DNA from: Clostridiaceae bacterium
GTDB taxonomy: Bacteria > Bacillota > Clostridia > Lachnospirales > Lachnospiraceae
Assembly (NCBI GenBank): GCA_910575435.1
Contig: CAJTGI010000001.1
Location: 105,760-169,759 of the forward strand
Direction: 5' to 3'
Length of the DNA: 64,000 nucleotides
Shown: positions 53,128 to 61,177 of the stretch, in pieces
Layout: each line of letters begins with the position of its first letter
Position numbering within the stretch: position 1 is the first letter of the stretch
The notes under the pieces: model-generated
Told to the model about the DNA's origin: nothing
What the model saw: only the letters and a program-made list of their open reading frames with translations
Database searches by the model: none
Translations under genes and position numbers: made by a program

Positions 53128-53562
53128 CTACTGACCGCCGAGAGCCTCTCCTTGGAAATCAGATAGCTGCGACAGCCTTTCCACAGCCTCTTTCAGCCTT
53201 AAGTGAACGCCCACTCTGGCTCGAATGACTTCCGGAATAAAAGGTTTCGTCACATAATCTGCACATCCCGCCTCAAATCCCTTCATAATCTCCCCCACTT
53301 CCTCAAAGGCAGAGATGAAAATCACCGGCACATGGCTAGTTTCCGGACTGCTCTTTAGGATTCTGCACACTTCGTACCCATCCATCCCTGGCATGGAAAC
53401 GTCCAGGAGAACCAGCCGGGGATTGCATTTCGGAAAGACCTTCAGAGCCTGAGGGCCACTTCCCGCCAGAACCGGCTGATATCCCATTTCCATAATGATA
53501 TTCCTGAGTATGAAACGCTGTCCCTCCACGTCATCCACAATCAGTATGCGCTTCTTATCCAT
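53128..53562 (-). CDS. Single-domain response regulator
   Basis: 144 residues, receiver only (RILIVDDVEGQRF; phospho-Asp in LVLLDVSMPGMDG; Lys in YVTKPFIP), with a short C-terminal helix (ARVGVHLRLKEAVERLSQL) like the linker of the REC-HD-GYP proteins. It looks like the receiver half of such a protein without the output domain. ATG 53562 follows GGAG. First gene of the signalling run. Confidence 0.9.
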   Translation of the reverse strand: MDKKRILIVDDVEGQRFILRNIIMEMGYQPVLAGSGPQALKVFPKCNPRLVLLDVSMPGMDGYEVCRILKSSPETSHVPVIFISAFEEVGEIMKGFEAGCADYVTKPFIPEVIRARVGVHLRLKEAVERLSQLSDFQGEALGGQ

Positions 53563-53661
53563 ATCCACATCTCCTACCTCCTTCATCCCGCTCCGTAGAA
53601 TCTTATGGGCAAGCACAACGATTCTTGCCTTTACAGAAATCGCTTTAATCGCAGCATCGCT

Positions 53662-54126
53662 TTATAAGTTTTTCACTTTGAATTGCCTCTCAGCCTCTCT
53701 TCTCTGATCCTTCTTTGCGATATCCTGCCTCTTGTCATAAAGCTTCTTGCCCTTGGCAAGGCCGATTTCCACCTTCACCAGGCTTCCCTTGAAATAAACG
53801 CTCAAAGGCACCAAGGTATATCCCTTCTGGGCAATCTTTCCCTCAATTTTCCGAATCTCGCTCCCATGCAGCAGCAATTTCCGAATGCGCAACGGGTCTT
53901 TGTTAAAAATATTCCCTTTCTCATAGGGGCTGATATGCATGTGGTACACATACACCTCTCCCCCCTCGATGCGAATGAAGGACTCCTTCACGCTGCATTT
54001 CCCCATGCGCAGGGACTTCACCTCCGTCCCCACCAAGGCAATCCCTGCCTCGTACTTCTCCTCGATAAAGTAATCGTGGAACGCTTTTTTATTATTCGCA
54101 ATCAGTTTCCTCGTTTCCTTTGCCAT
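53662..54126 (-). CDS. smpB: SsrA-binding protein
   Basis: 154-residue beta-barrel protein that brings tmRNA to stalled ribosomes. Marks: [55 protein letters not shown] and a basic C-terminal tail ([20 protein letters not shown]). It follows rnr directly; the pair acts together in trans-translation and decay of the released mRNA. Confidence 0.96.
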   Translation of the reverse strand: MAKETRKLIANNKKAFHDYFIEEKYEAGIALVGTEVKSLRMGKCSVKESFIRIEGGEVYVYHMHISPYEKGNIFNKDPLRIRKLLLHGSEIRKIEGKIAQKGYTLVPLSVYFKGSLVKVEIGLAKGKKLYDKRQDIAKKDQRREAERQFKVKNL

Positions 54127-54127
54127 A

Positions 54128-56269
54128 TCAATCCCCCTCTTCGTTTTCCGGAATCACGAAATCAATGGTGCGCAATATCTTATCCACCGCATCCACCGTC
54201 ACCCGAATTTTCTGTCCCAGCTTATAAATCTTATGGGTATGCTCCCCCACCATCTGATAATTCTCTTCCTCAAAATAATAATAATCCCCCGGAATATCTG
54301 CCACCCGCACCATTCCCTCGATGGTATTTGGCAATTCCACGTACATGCCCCAGCTGGTCACTCCGGAGATAATGCCCTCGAAGGTCTCTCCCACGAACTG
54401 CTCCATATATTCCGCCTTCTTCATCTTCTCCACTTCCCGCTCCGCATCATCTGCCCGGCGTTCCAGCCGGCTGGCCTCCGCCGTGACTTCGGGAAGAATC
54501 TTATTGTAATGCTCCACCCTTCGTTCATTTAACTTGCCACGGAGATTCTCCTTGATAATCCGATGGATCTGCAAATCCGGATACCTCCTGATGGGAGAAG
54601 TAAAGTGGGTATAATACTTCATCGCCAGCCCGAAATGCCCCTCGCAGCCCACGGTATACTTCGCCTGCTTCATGGAGCGCAGCGCCAGGCGGCTGATCAG
54701 TGCCTCCTCCGGCGTGCCCTCCACCTTGTGAATCAGCTTCTGAATCTCCTTGGGATGAATCTCATCCTCCGCCCCCGTCTTCAGGCTATATCCAAAATTT
54801 TGCACGAAGGCGTTCAGCTGCAGAATCTTCTCCGAATCCGGCACCTCGTGGGTACGGTATACGAAGGGAAGTTCCTGCCAGAAATAATCCTCCGCCACCG
54901 TCTGGTTTGCCGCCAGCATAAATTCCTCAATAATGCGGTGGGCATCATTCCTCTCATAAATCCGCACATCCAAAGGCTTTCCCTTTTTATCCAAAGTAAT
55001 CTTGCTCTCCGGGAAGTCAAAATCCACAGAGCCTTTCTTAAACCTGCGCTTCCGAAGAATGTCCGCCAGTTCATACATCAGTTCGAACATGGGAATCAGA
55101 GCCTCATACTCCTTCCGCTCTGCCTCGTCCTTCTCCTCCACGATCTTGTGCACGCTGGTGTAGGACATTCTCCGGTCCACATTGATCACCGTCTCCTCGA
55201 TGCTGTGCCCCACGATCTCCCCCTTCTCATTGATATCCATCAGGCAGGAAAGGGCCAGCCTGTCCACCCCCTGGTTCAGGGAACAGATGCCGTTTGACAG
55301 CTTGTGGGGCAGCATGGGAATCACCCTGTCCACCAGATACACGCTGGTTCCCCTCTTTAACGCCTCCTGATCCAAAGGAGACTTCTCCGTCACATACTGG
55401 GTCACATCCGCAATATGCACCCCCAGCCGATATAGATTTCCCTCCTTATAGAGAGTGATGGCATCGTCCAAGTCCTTGGCATCCTCCCCATCAATGGTGA
55501 CGGTCTGCAGATCCCGATAATCTTTTCTTCCCGCCTTCTCTTCCTCTGCTACCTCTTCTTCCACATCCCTCACCTGGTCCATCACCCCGTCAGGATATTC
55601 CTCTGGAAGGCCATAAGCCCGAATCACCGACAGAATATCCACTCCCGGATCGTTAATATGGCCCAGAATCTCGATAATCTTCCCCTCCGGATTCCGATTC
55701 TCACTGCCATAGTCCGTGATTTCCACCACCACCTTGTGTCCCGTGACAGCCCCCATAGTATCCGCCTTGGCAATATAGATATCCTTGGTGAATTTGTGGT
55801 TATCCGGCACCACGAATCCAAAACTTTTGCTGGTAGAATAAGTTCCCACCATCACTTCCACACCCCGCTCCAGGATAGCCAGAACCTCTGCCTCCTTCCG
55901 CTTGCCTCTGGAATGGGCATCCACCCCGATCTGCACCTTGTCGCCGTCCAGCGCGCCCTTGGTGTGGTGGCCGGAGATAAAGTAATCCTCCTCTTCACCT
56001 TCCACCCGCACAAAGCCAAAATCCTTCTGGGTAGCCATAAACTTACCCACCAGCACATTCTCGGCAACCGTCTTAATCTTTCCCTTGGCATCCAAGTGAA
56101 TCTTCCCCTCATCCGTCAGCTCGTCAAGCACCTGCACGAACATCTTCCTGTCGCTGGCGGGAACCTGGAGCACGCCCCGCATTTCCCGCATGGACATCGG
56201 CTTATATTCCTTCGATGATATAAACGCAAACACCATCTCTTTCTTTTCTTGCAATTCTTCTCTTGTCAT
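54128..56269 (-). CDS. rnr: Ribonuclease R
   Basis: 713-residue 3'-5' exoribonuclease. N-terminal winged helix and cold-shock domains (about 1-215), RNB catalytic domain with [12 protein letters not shown] (metal-binding aspartates), and a C-terminal S1 domain (about 620-705; [20 protein letters not shown]). ATG 56269 follows GAGG; longer frames run into palindromic leader DNA. Overlaps the smpB start region. Degrades structured RNA and tmRNA-tagged messages. Confidence 0.96.
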   Translation of the reverse strand: MTREELQEKKEMVFAFISSKEYKPMSMREMRGVLQVPASDRKMFVQVLDELTDEGKIHLDAKGKIKTVAENVLVGKFMATQKDFGFVRVEGEEEDYFISGHHTKGALDGDKVQIGVDAHSRGKRKEAEVLAILERGVEVMVGTYSTSKSFGFVVPDNHKFTKDIYIAKADTMGAVTGHKVVVEITDYGSENRNPEGKIIEILGHINDPGVDILSVIRAYGLPEEYPDGVMDQVRDVEEEVAEEEKAGRKDYRDLQTVTIDGEDAKDLDDAITLYKEGNLYRLGVHIADVTQYVTEKSPLDQEALKRGTSVYLVDRVIPMLPHKLSNGICSLNQGVDRLALSCLMDINEKGEIVGHSIEETVINVDRRMSYTSVHKIVEEKDEAERKEYEALIPMFELMYELADILRKRRFKKGSVDFDFPESKITLDKKGKPLDVRIYERNDAHRIIEEFMLAANQTVAEDYFWQELPFVYRTHEVPDSEKILQLNAFVQNFGYSLKTGAEDEIHPKEIQKLIHKVEGTPEEALISRLALRSMKQAKYTVGCEGHFGLAMKYYTHFTSPIRRYPDLQIHRIIKENLRGKLNERRVEHYNKILPEVTAEASRLERRADDAEREVEKMKKAEYMEQFVGETFEGIISGVTSWGMYVELPNTIEGMVRVADIPGDYYYFEEENYQMVGEHTHKIYKLGQKIRVTVDAVDKILRTIDFVIPENEEGD

Positions 56270-56307
56270 AATAATCCTCATTTCTGAGCAACTTGTTGCG
56301 AAGAGGC

Positions 56308-56416
56308 GATGAGAAAGCTGCGAATGCAGTTTCTCATCTGCCATCAAAGCTATTTGTTTTTGCTCAGAAACAAATAGCCGTGTGAAAAATAAATGCATCA
56401 GCATTATTTTTCACAC
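56308..56416. repeat. Series of three palindromes in the rnr leader
   Basis: GATGAGAAA / TTTCTCATC (56308-56338), GCTATTTGTTT / AAACAAATAGC (56349-56378) and GTGTGAAAAAT..ATTTTTCACAC (56380-56416). On the minus strand they lie within about 150 bp upstream of the rnr start. Possible cold-dependent leader structure, or inserted repeats. Confidence 0.55.
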
Positions 56417-56503
56417 TAATCCCCATACCTTTCCATCGTCTGCAGCGGCCGGGCTTGTCTGCACTCCCACGGCTCATGCCACAGAACCATCCTATAAACC
56501 AAC

Positions 56504-56530
56504 AAAAGGATGCTACATAAGCAGCATCCT
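56504..56530 (-). terminator. secG terminator
   Basis: Minus strand: AAGGATGCT pairs with AGCATCCTT around an 8-nt loop, followed by a short T-run. Confidence 0.8.
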
Positions 56531-56546
56531 TGGAATTCTCTCTCTA

Positions 56547-56795
56547 CTACACGAACATCTTAAAGTTTAACACGATTGAAAGAATAATAAATATCGCACC
56601 CAGTATCCTAGTGCCCAATACCAGACCGCCCTCCATGGAACGGCTCTTATTCTTTCCCCAATAGGATTCCGCACCGCCGCTGATAGCCCCGGTAAGCCCC
56701 GCTTCCTTGCCTTCCTGCATTAGCACCAGCACGGTAAGCACAACCGCTACAATAATATATAAGATAATCAAAATTCCCTGAAGTGTCTGAACCAT
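56547..56795 (-). CDS. secG: Preprotein translocase subunit SecG
   Basis: 82 residues with two membrane helices (about 4-24 and 56-78) and the loop LMQEGKEAGLTGAISGGAESYWGKNKSRS typical of SecG (shown in parts: LMQEGKEAGL, ISGGAESYWGKNK). Part of SecYEG. It lies upstream of rnr, as in many Firmicutes. Own promoter at 56880-56908. Confidence 0.93.
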   Translation of the reverse strand: MVQTLQGILIILYIIVAVVLTVLVLMQEGKEAGLTGAISGGAESYWGKNKSRSMEGGLVLGTRILGAIFIILSIVLNFKMFV

Positions 56796-56879
56796 TTTTT
56801 AAACCTTTCCTTTCTCTCTCCACAGTAATGAAAGCGTCGCTATATCATAGCGGCATAAACACATGTCTCACGAATTCTT

Positions 56880-56908
56880 ATTTTAACATAGATATACTTC
56901 CTTGTAAA
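56880..56908 (-). promoter_or_regulatory. secG promoter
   Basis: Minus strand: TTTACA (56903-56908), 17-bp spacer, TAAAAT (56880-56885), between gpmI stop and secG. Confidence 0.65.
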
Positions 56909-56917
56909 GTGCAAATC

Positions 56918-58462
56918 CTACTTCCTCACCAGAAGGGATTTTCCTGTCATCTCCTTTGGCTGCTCCAATCCCATAATCTCGATGAGGGTGGGGGCAATAT
57001 CCGCCAGGCAGCCGCCCTCTCTGAGCGTGTATGCCTCATCATAATTCACTAGGATAAAGGGTACTGGATTGGTAGTATGGGCAGTATGCGGGGCGCCAGT
57101 CTCAGAATCGGTCATCTTCTCCGCATTTCCGTGGTCTGCACAGATAAAGAGCACGCCGTCCACCTTCTTCACTGCCTCCACCGCGGCACCCACGCACTGG
57201 TCAATCCTCTCCACCGCCGCAATGGCCGCAGGAATGACCCCAGTGTGACCCACCATGTCAGGATTTGCAAAATTAATCACGATCACGTCAAATTTGTCAG
57301 AGGTAATTGCCGCCGTCAGCCGCTCTCCCACCTCTGGCGCGCTCATTTCCGGCTGCAGGTCATACGTGGCCACTGCCGGGGACTTCACCAGAGAACGCTC
57401 CTCGTCCTTATTGGGTTCCTCCACGCCACCATTGAAGAAGAATGTCACATGGGCATACTTCTCCGTCTCCGCCAGGCGCAGCTGGGTCTTTCCATTGGCA
57501 GCCAGAAATTCTCCCAAGGTATTGACGATTTTCTCCTTCTCAAAGGCAATCAGCTTATTGCCAATGGTCTCGTCATAATCCTTGAAGCACACGAAGGTCA
57601 GAGGCATAAATCCATTTGCTCTGGGGAAGAAGTCAAAATCCTCATCGCAGAATGCCCTGGTAATCTCCCTGGCCCGGTCCGGACGGAAGTTAAAGAAAAT
57701 CACCGAATCCTTTGGCTTAATGGTCGCCACAGGCTTTCCATCCTTTTCCACAACCGTAGGCACCACGAACTCGTCCGTCACATCCTCCCCATAGGAATCC
57801 GCCACGGCCTGCACGCCATCAGAAGCCTTCTTGCCCACGCCCTCTACCAGTGCCTTGTATGCCTTCTCCACACGATCCCAGTTGGTATCCCTGTCCATGG
57901 CATAGTAACGCCCATGCACGCTGGCAATCTGCCCCACGCCCAGCTCATCCATCTTCGCCTGGAGAGCCGCCACAAAGTCCTTGCCGGAAGCCGGAGGCGT
58001 ATCCCGCCCGTCCAGGAAGCAATGCACATACACATTCTCAACACCGTTTCTCTTTGCCAATTCCAGCAGGGCATATAGATGGGTGTTATGGCTGTGCACG
58101 CCCCCGTCTGACAAAAGCCCGAACAGGTGCAGGTCAGAGCCATTTTCCTTCACATTGTCCACTGCCTGCATTAATGCCTTATTCTCAAAGAAATCTCCAT
58201 CCTCAATCGCCTTGGTAATGCGGGTCAGATCCTGATAGATAATCCTTCCGGCACCGATATTCATATGCCCCACCTCAGAGTTGCCCATCTGTCCGTCAGG
58301 CAGCCCCACATCCAATCCGCTGGCCTTTCCCTTCTGGAAAGGGTATTCCTTCATCAGCCCGTCCATCACAGGGGTATTGGCCTGGGCGATGGCATTGCCC
58401 TCGGCATTCTCATTCAATCCATATCCATCAAGCACCATCAACACAACTGGTTTCTTACTCAT
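56918..58462 (-). CDS. gpmI: 2,3-bisphosphoglycerate-independent phosphoglycerate mutase
   Basis: 514-residue Mn-dependent glycolytic enzyme (3-PG to 2-PG) of the alkaline phosphatase superfamily. Marks: VLMVLDGYGLN (metal Asp), GLPDGQMGNSEVGHMNIGAGR with the active Ser, HCFLDGRDTPP, VINFANPDMVGHTG and FICADHGNAEKM. Good TGGAGGAA before ATG. Promoter at 58526-58554 with tandem 22-nt repeats upstream. Confidence 0.96.
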   Translation of the reverse strand: MSKKPVVLMVLDGYGLNENAEGNAIAQANTPVMDGLMKEYPFQKGKASGLDVGLPDGQMGNSEVGHMNIGAGRIIYQDLTRITKAIEDGDFFENKALMQAVDNVKENGSDLHLFGLLSDGGVHSHNTHLYALLELAKRNGVENVYVHCFLDGRDTPPASGKDFVAALQAKMDELGVGQIASVHGRYYAMDRDTNWDRVEKAYKALVEGVGKKASDGVQAVADSYGEDVTDEFVVPTVVEKDGKPVATIKPKDSVIFFNFRPDRAREITRAFCDEDFDFFPRANGFMPLTFVCFKDYDETIGNKLIAFEKEKIVNTLGEFLAANGKTQLRLAETEKYAHVTFFFNGGVEEPNKDEERSLVKSPAVATYDLQPEMSAPEVGERLTAAITSDKFDVIVINFANPDMVGHTGVIPAAIAAVERIDQCVGAAVEAVKKVDGVLFICADHGNAEKMTDSETGAPHTAHTTNPVPFILVNYDEAYTLREGGCLADIAPTLIEIMGLEQPKEMTGKSLLVRK

Positions 58463-58525
58463 GATTTATTCCTCCATTTATAATGCAATTCATGCCTTTG
58501 AACATTGTTTCTTTTCCAAAATATT

Positions 58526-58554
58526 ATTATATCTTATTCTGAAAATTAATGCAA
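58526..58554 (-). promoter_or_regulatory. gpmI promoter
   Basis: Minus strand: TTGCAT (58549-58554), 17-bp spacer, TATAAT (58526-58531). Confidence 0.7.
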
Positions 58555-58558
58555 CAAA

Positions 58559-58604
58559 GTTTTCAAATAGAATTGTTATCCAGTTTTCAAACAGAATCGT
58601 TATC
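58559..58604. repeat. Tandem 22-nt repeat upstream of gpmI
   Basis: Two copies of GTTTTCAAA[T/C]AGAAT[T/C]GTTATC at 58559-58580 and 58583-58604 (period 24 bp, two differences). They sit immediately upstream of the gpmI -35 box, a position suited to an activator. Confidence 0.6.
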
Positions 58605-58613
58605 TATGTTGCT

Positions 58614-58838
58614 GTTACTATTCACAGTTGTTCACCCCATCATGCGATAGACCCGCTGCCTTTGGCATCGGTTCTGCACTCCGTTTCGATCCGTGCTGAA
58701 CAGACATCCACTGGATGTCTAGCTCCTTATGCTGTAATGAACAACTTCTACAGCCAATTTCTAGAACATAGTCAGAATCTTATGTGCAAGCTGGGCGATT
58801 CCGTTCTTTCTATGTATTGTATGACTGTGAATAATAAC
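58614..58838. mobile_element. MITE-like element 1
   Basis: Ends GTTACTATTCACAGT (58614-58628) and the complement of GTTATTATTCACAGT (58824-58838) are inverted repeats with one mismatch. TTGCT is repeated directly outside both ends (target-site duplication). Inner palindromes: AGTTGTTCA/TGAACAACT and AGACATCCA/TGGATGTCT. About 225 bp, no coding capacity. Same end sequence as 63037-63212. Confidence 0.6.
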
Positions 58839-58858
58839 TTGCTGCTTTAATCATTACA

Positions 58859-58887
58859 TTGACACAGAATTTTAATTTGTGTATAAT
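58859..58887 (+). promoter_or_regulatory. Consensus sigma-A promoter for the 58.9-59.2 kb RNA
   Basis: TTGACA (58859-58864), 17-bp spacer, TATAAT (58882-58887): a perfect consensus. It is followed by a structured region and a terminator at 59179-59200. Confidence 0.8.
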
Positions 58888-58893
58888 AAACAC

Positions 58894-59200
58894 AGAAAAG
58901 AAAAAGGAAGGTATGTGTCATGTTGATTTGTTCATGCGGAAGAATGCGGTAATAAGAACAGGGCAAATAATGGAAGCACAAATGTGCTTTCCTTTGCGTA
59001 CTTATTATTGGGTTCAATAGCTTGATCCGCCTGCAGCGGGGGTGCTGGCTTTGGCCAAATGCTCGGCTGTTCGCGGTGAAGGTGTTGGCTTTCATTCTTT
59101 CCCATATGCAAATCTCATGACGCTACCATAAGATATATCGTTATTTTCTGATATCTTTTGATCGCGTTCATGTTTGCTGCAGGGAAATCCCTGCTTTTTT
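58894..59200 (+). ncRNA. Candidate structured RNA of about 305 nt, family unknown
   Basis: Lies between a consensus promoter and an intrinsic terminator. A long hairpin (58954-59010 region) combines TAATAAG/CTTATTA, GCAAA/TTTGC and GGAAGCACA/TGTGCTTTCC stems. A 20-nt direct repeat follows (GCGGGGGTGCTGGCTTT and GCGGTGAAGGTGTTGGCTTT). I found no match to tmRNA, SRP, RNase P or 6S landmarks. A 35-codon frame from ATG 58912 and a 10-codon frame from ATG 58921 (good spacing from GGAAGG) exist, so a short peptide product is an alternative. The start is estimated from the promoter. Confidence 0.5.
59179..59200 (+). terminator. Terminator of the 58.9-59.2 kb RNA
   Basis: GCAGGGA pairs with TCCCTGC around AA, followed by TTTTTT. 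Confidence 0.88.
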
Positions 59201-59235
59201 ATTGTATAGGAAATCTTCGCACAATATTTCGACAT

Positions 59236-59325
59236 GAAGAACGCCGGTTTTGCGTTCTTCTTAGGTGCGATTGTAGATTTGCCTGGCGAGGTTTTTACGA
59301 GCCTGGCAAATCTTCGCACCTTTTT
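59236..59325 (+). repeat. Double-hairpin repeat, copy C; terminator-like before the ABC genes
   Basis: Hairpin 1 GAAGAACGC / GCGTTCTTC (59236-59260). Hairpin 2 has outer arms AGGTGCGA / TCGCACCT and inner arms AGATTTGCC / GGCAAATCT, ending in TTTTT (59263-59325). A second copy of AAATCTTCGCAC at 59211-59222 could pair with the left arm and disrupt hairpin 2, so it may work as an attenuator for the transporter genes. Confidence 0.6.
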
Positions 59326-59353
59326 GTCATATTGATATCAGAAAGGAACTATT

Positions 59354-61177
59354 ATGAAAAAAATATATCATCGTGCAAATAGGGAATCTCTCTCCTTTTT
59401 GCGTCAGGAACTGGCCCATTATAAATGGTACAGTAATCTATTGCCTGTCTTGGCTGCAGTCGTCCAGGTTGCTTTGTCGATAGTCTTAATGATATTGCCA
59501 AAAATCGTTTTGGATGCAGTGCAGACAGAAGTCGAATTTAGTGATTTTATCATGAACCTAATGTTTGCCGGGACGGCGTTTACGGCTTTATCGCTGGCAA
59601 ATATGTTTTTTCACAATGAAATCGCCAAAACCTCCCAGACATTCTTATACCGAAGATTAAATACTTTGTGGGAAAAGAAAATGCTGTCCATGAATTACGA
59701 AGCATTATTTTCCGGAAAAGGAAAGCTTAAAATCGAGAAGGCAAGACAATTAATCAGCAGCCCAAATTGGGGAATTGTGGATTTCCTAAGCAAGGAAGGC
59801 GCTGTACTGGAAGCGGTTTTAGGCTTGCTCGTGTATTCTCTTGTGGTCGGGCAGCTCCATGCATTGATGCTTTTATTTCTGTGTGCGTTATTTTTGGCAG
59901 AGTTATTGATCGGACTGCACATCGAGAAGAAAAAGCAAGGCTATAAAGAGGAGCGTGCCAGGGCGGACCGCAGAATCAATTACATGGCCTACGGCACAAA
60001 AGGTATGCAAGAAGCCAAGGATATCAGAGTGTACTCCATGATTCCCATGCTTCGGGAGATTACCAATATGGTGGTCCAGCAAAAATGCAAGGTGGAATCC
60101 GATATTCAGAAATGGCAACTATGCCATATGCTTGTCACTGCAGCAATGATATTGATTCGGGATGGCGTGGGATATTCGTTCTTGCTGTATTTATATTTAC
60201 ATACGCATATGACCATCGGAGAGTTTGCCATGTATTTTACTGCTATATCCGGTATCGGGATTTGGCTGACAAAGATTGCGGATTCTTTTTCAGCGTATGC
60301 GGAAGTATCCGGATATGCCAGTGATTTTTATGAGTTTATGGAACTGCCGGAGGATGAAAGGAAAACGGAGGAGTATACGTTTCAAGCACCAATTTCCTTT
60401 GAATTTCAAAATGTACACTATTCTTATCACATTCTTAATGAGGAGGGCGAACAGATCATTCCTGTCATAAAGGGGCTGAACCTCCGCGTAAAGGCCGGGG
60501 AGAAAATCGCAGTTGTGGGTGTGAACGGGGCAGGAAAATCCACATTGATGAAACTATTATGCGGCATGCTTACGCCGGAGGAAGGTTTCATTTTGGCTAA
60601 TGGAAAAGATATTTCCACGATACAAAAAAGAGCATATTACTCCAATTTTTCTGCTGTATTTCAAAATTCAAAATTCCTTCCAGCCAGCATTGCGGAAAAT
60701 ATTATGCTGAAAAGGACAGGGCAGGGCGAAGGGGAAAAGAGAATGTGGGATGTATTGCGGAATGTGGGATTGGAGGAAAAAGTAAAGTCATTGCCGGAGC
60801 AGGAAAATACCCCACTGGTGAAAAATGTGACTGGCGGCGTGGCACTTTCTGGCGGGCAGGAGCAGAGACTTTTGTTAGCAAGGGCGCTATACAAGGATGC
60901 ACCCGTGCTTATTTTGGATGAGCCCACGGCCGCATTAGACCCCATTTCGGAAAATGAAATTTACCAGAAATATCACGCCCTGACCAGAGGAAAAACTTCC
61001 TTTTTCGTGTCGCACCGTCTGGCTTCTACCAGATTTTGCGACAGGATTATTTTTCTGGAAAACGGCAGGATTGCAGAAATGGGAACCCATGAGGAATTGA
61101 TGGAGAAAGACGGGGCATATGCAGATATGTTCCGCATACAGAGCAAGTATTATGCGAAAGAAACGGAGGCGGTGTAG
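59354..61177 (+). CDS. ABC half-transporter (exporter type), first of a pair
   Basis: 607 residues. N-terminal membrane domain with about six helices (about 25-325), then an ATP-binding domain (about 345-600): Walker A GVNGAGKST, signature LSGGQEQRLLLARAL, Walker B VLILDEPTAALD, H-loop FFVSHRL. AAAGGAAC before ATG. The next gene starts one base after its stop, so the two likely form a heterodimer. Substrate unknown; the family exports peptides, lipids or drugs. There is no peptidase C39 domain. Codon use is more AT-rich than most of the window, and the pair lies between two MITE-like elements. Confidence 0.9.
   Translation: MKKIYHRANRESLSFLRQELAHYKWYSNLLPVLAAVVQVALSIVLMILPKIVLDAVQTEVEFSDFIMNLMFAGTAFTALSLANMFFHNEIAKTSQTFLYRRLNTLWEKKMLSMNYEALFSGKGKLKIEKARQLISSPNWGIVDFLSKEGAVLEAVLGLLVYSLVVGQLHALMLLFLCALFLAELLIGLHIEKKKQGYKEERARADRRINYMAYGTKGMQEAKDIRVYSMIPMLREITNMVVQQKCKVESDIQKWQLCHMLVTAAMILIRDGVGYSFLLYLYLHTHMTIGEFAMYFTAISGIGIWLTKIADSFSAYAEVSGYASDFYEFMELPEDERKTEEYTFQAPISFEFQNVHYSYHILNEEGEQIIPVIKGLNLRVKAGEKIAVVGVNGAGKSTLMKLLCGMLTPEEGFILANGKDISTIQKRAYYSNFSAVFQNSKFLPASIAENIMLKRTGQGEGEKRMWDVLRNVGLEEKVKSLPEQENTPLVKNVTGGVALSGGQEQRLLLARALYKDAPVLILDEPTAALDPISENEIYQKYHALTRGKTSFFVSHRLASTRFCDRIIFLENGRIAEMGTHEELMEKDGAYADMFRIQSKYYAKETEAV

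Noticed and set aside
57077-58078. Plus-strand frame of 333 codons opposite gpmI
   Set aside because: Antisense shadow of a highly conserved glycolytic gene.
58912-59019. Short peptide frame (35 codons) within the candidate RNA
   Set aside because: Only 1 nt lies between the ribosome site and the ATG, and no conserved peptide features are seen; kept only as an alternative in the RNA entry.
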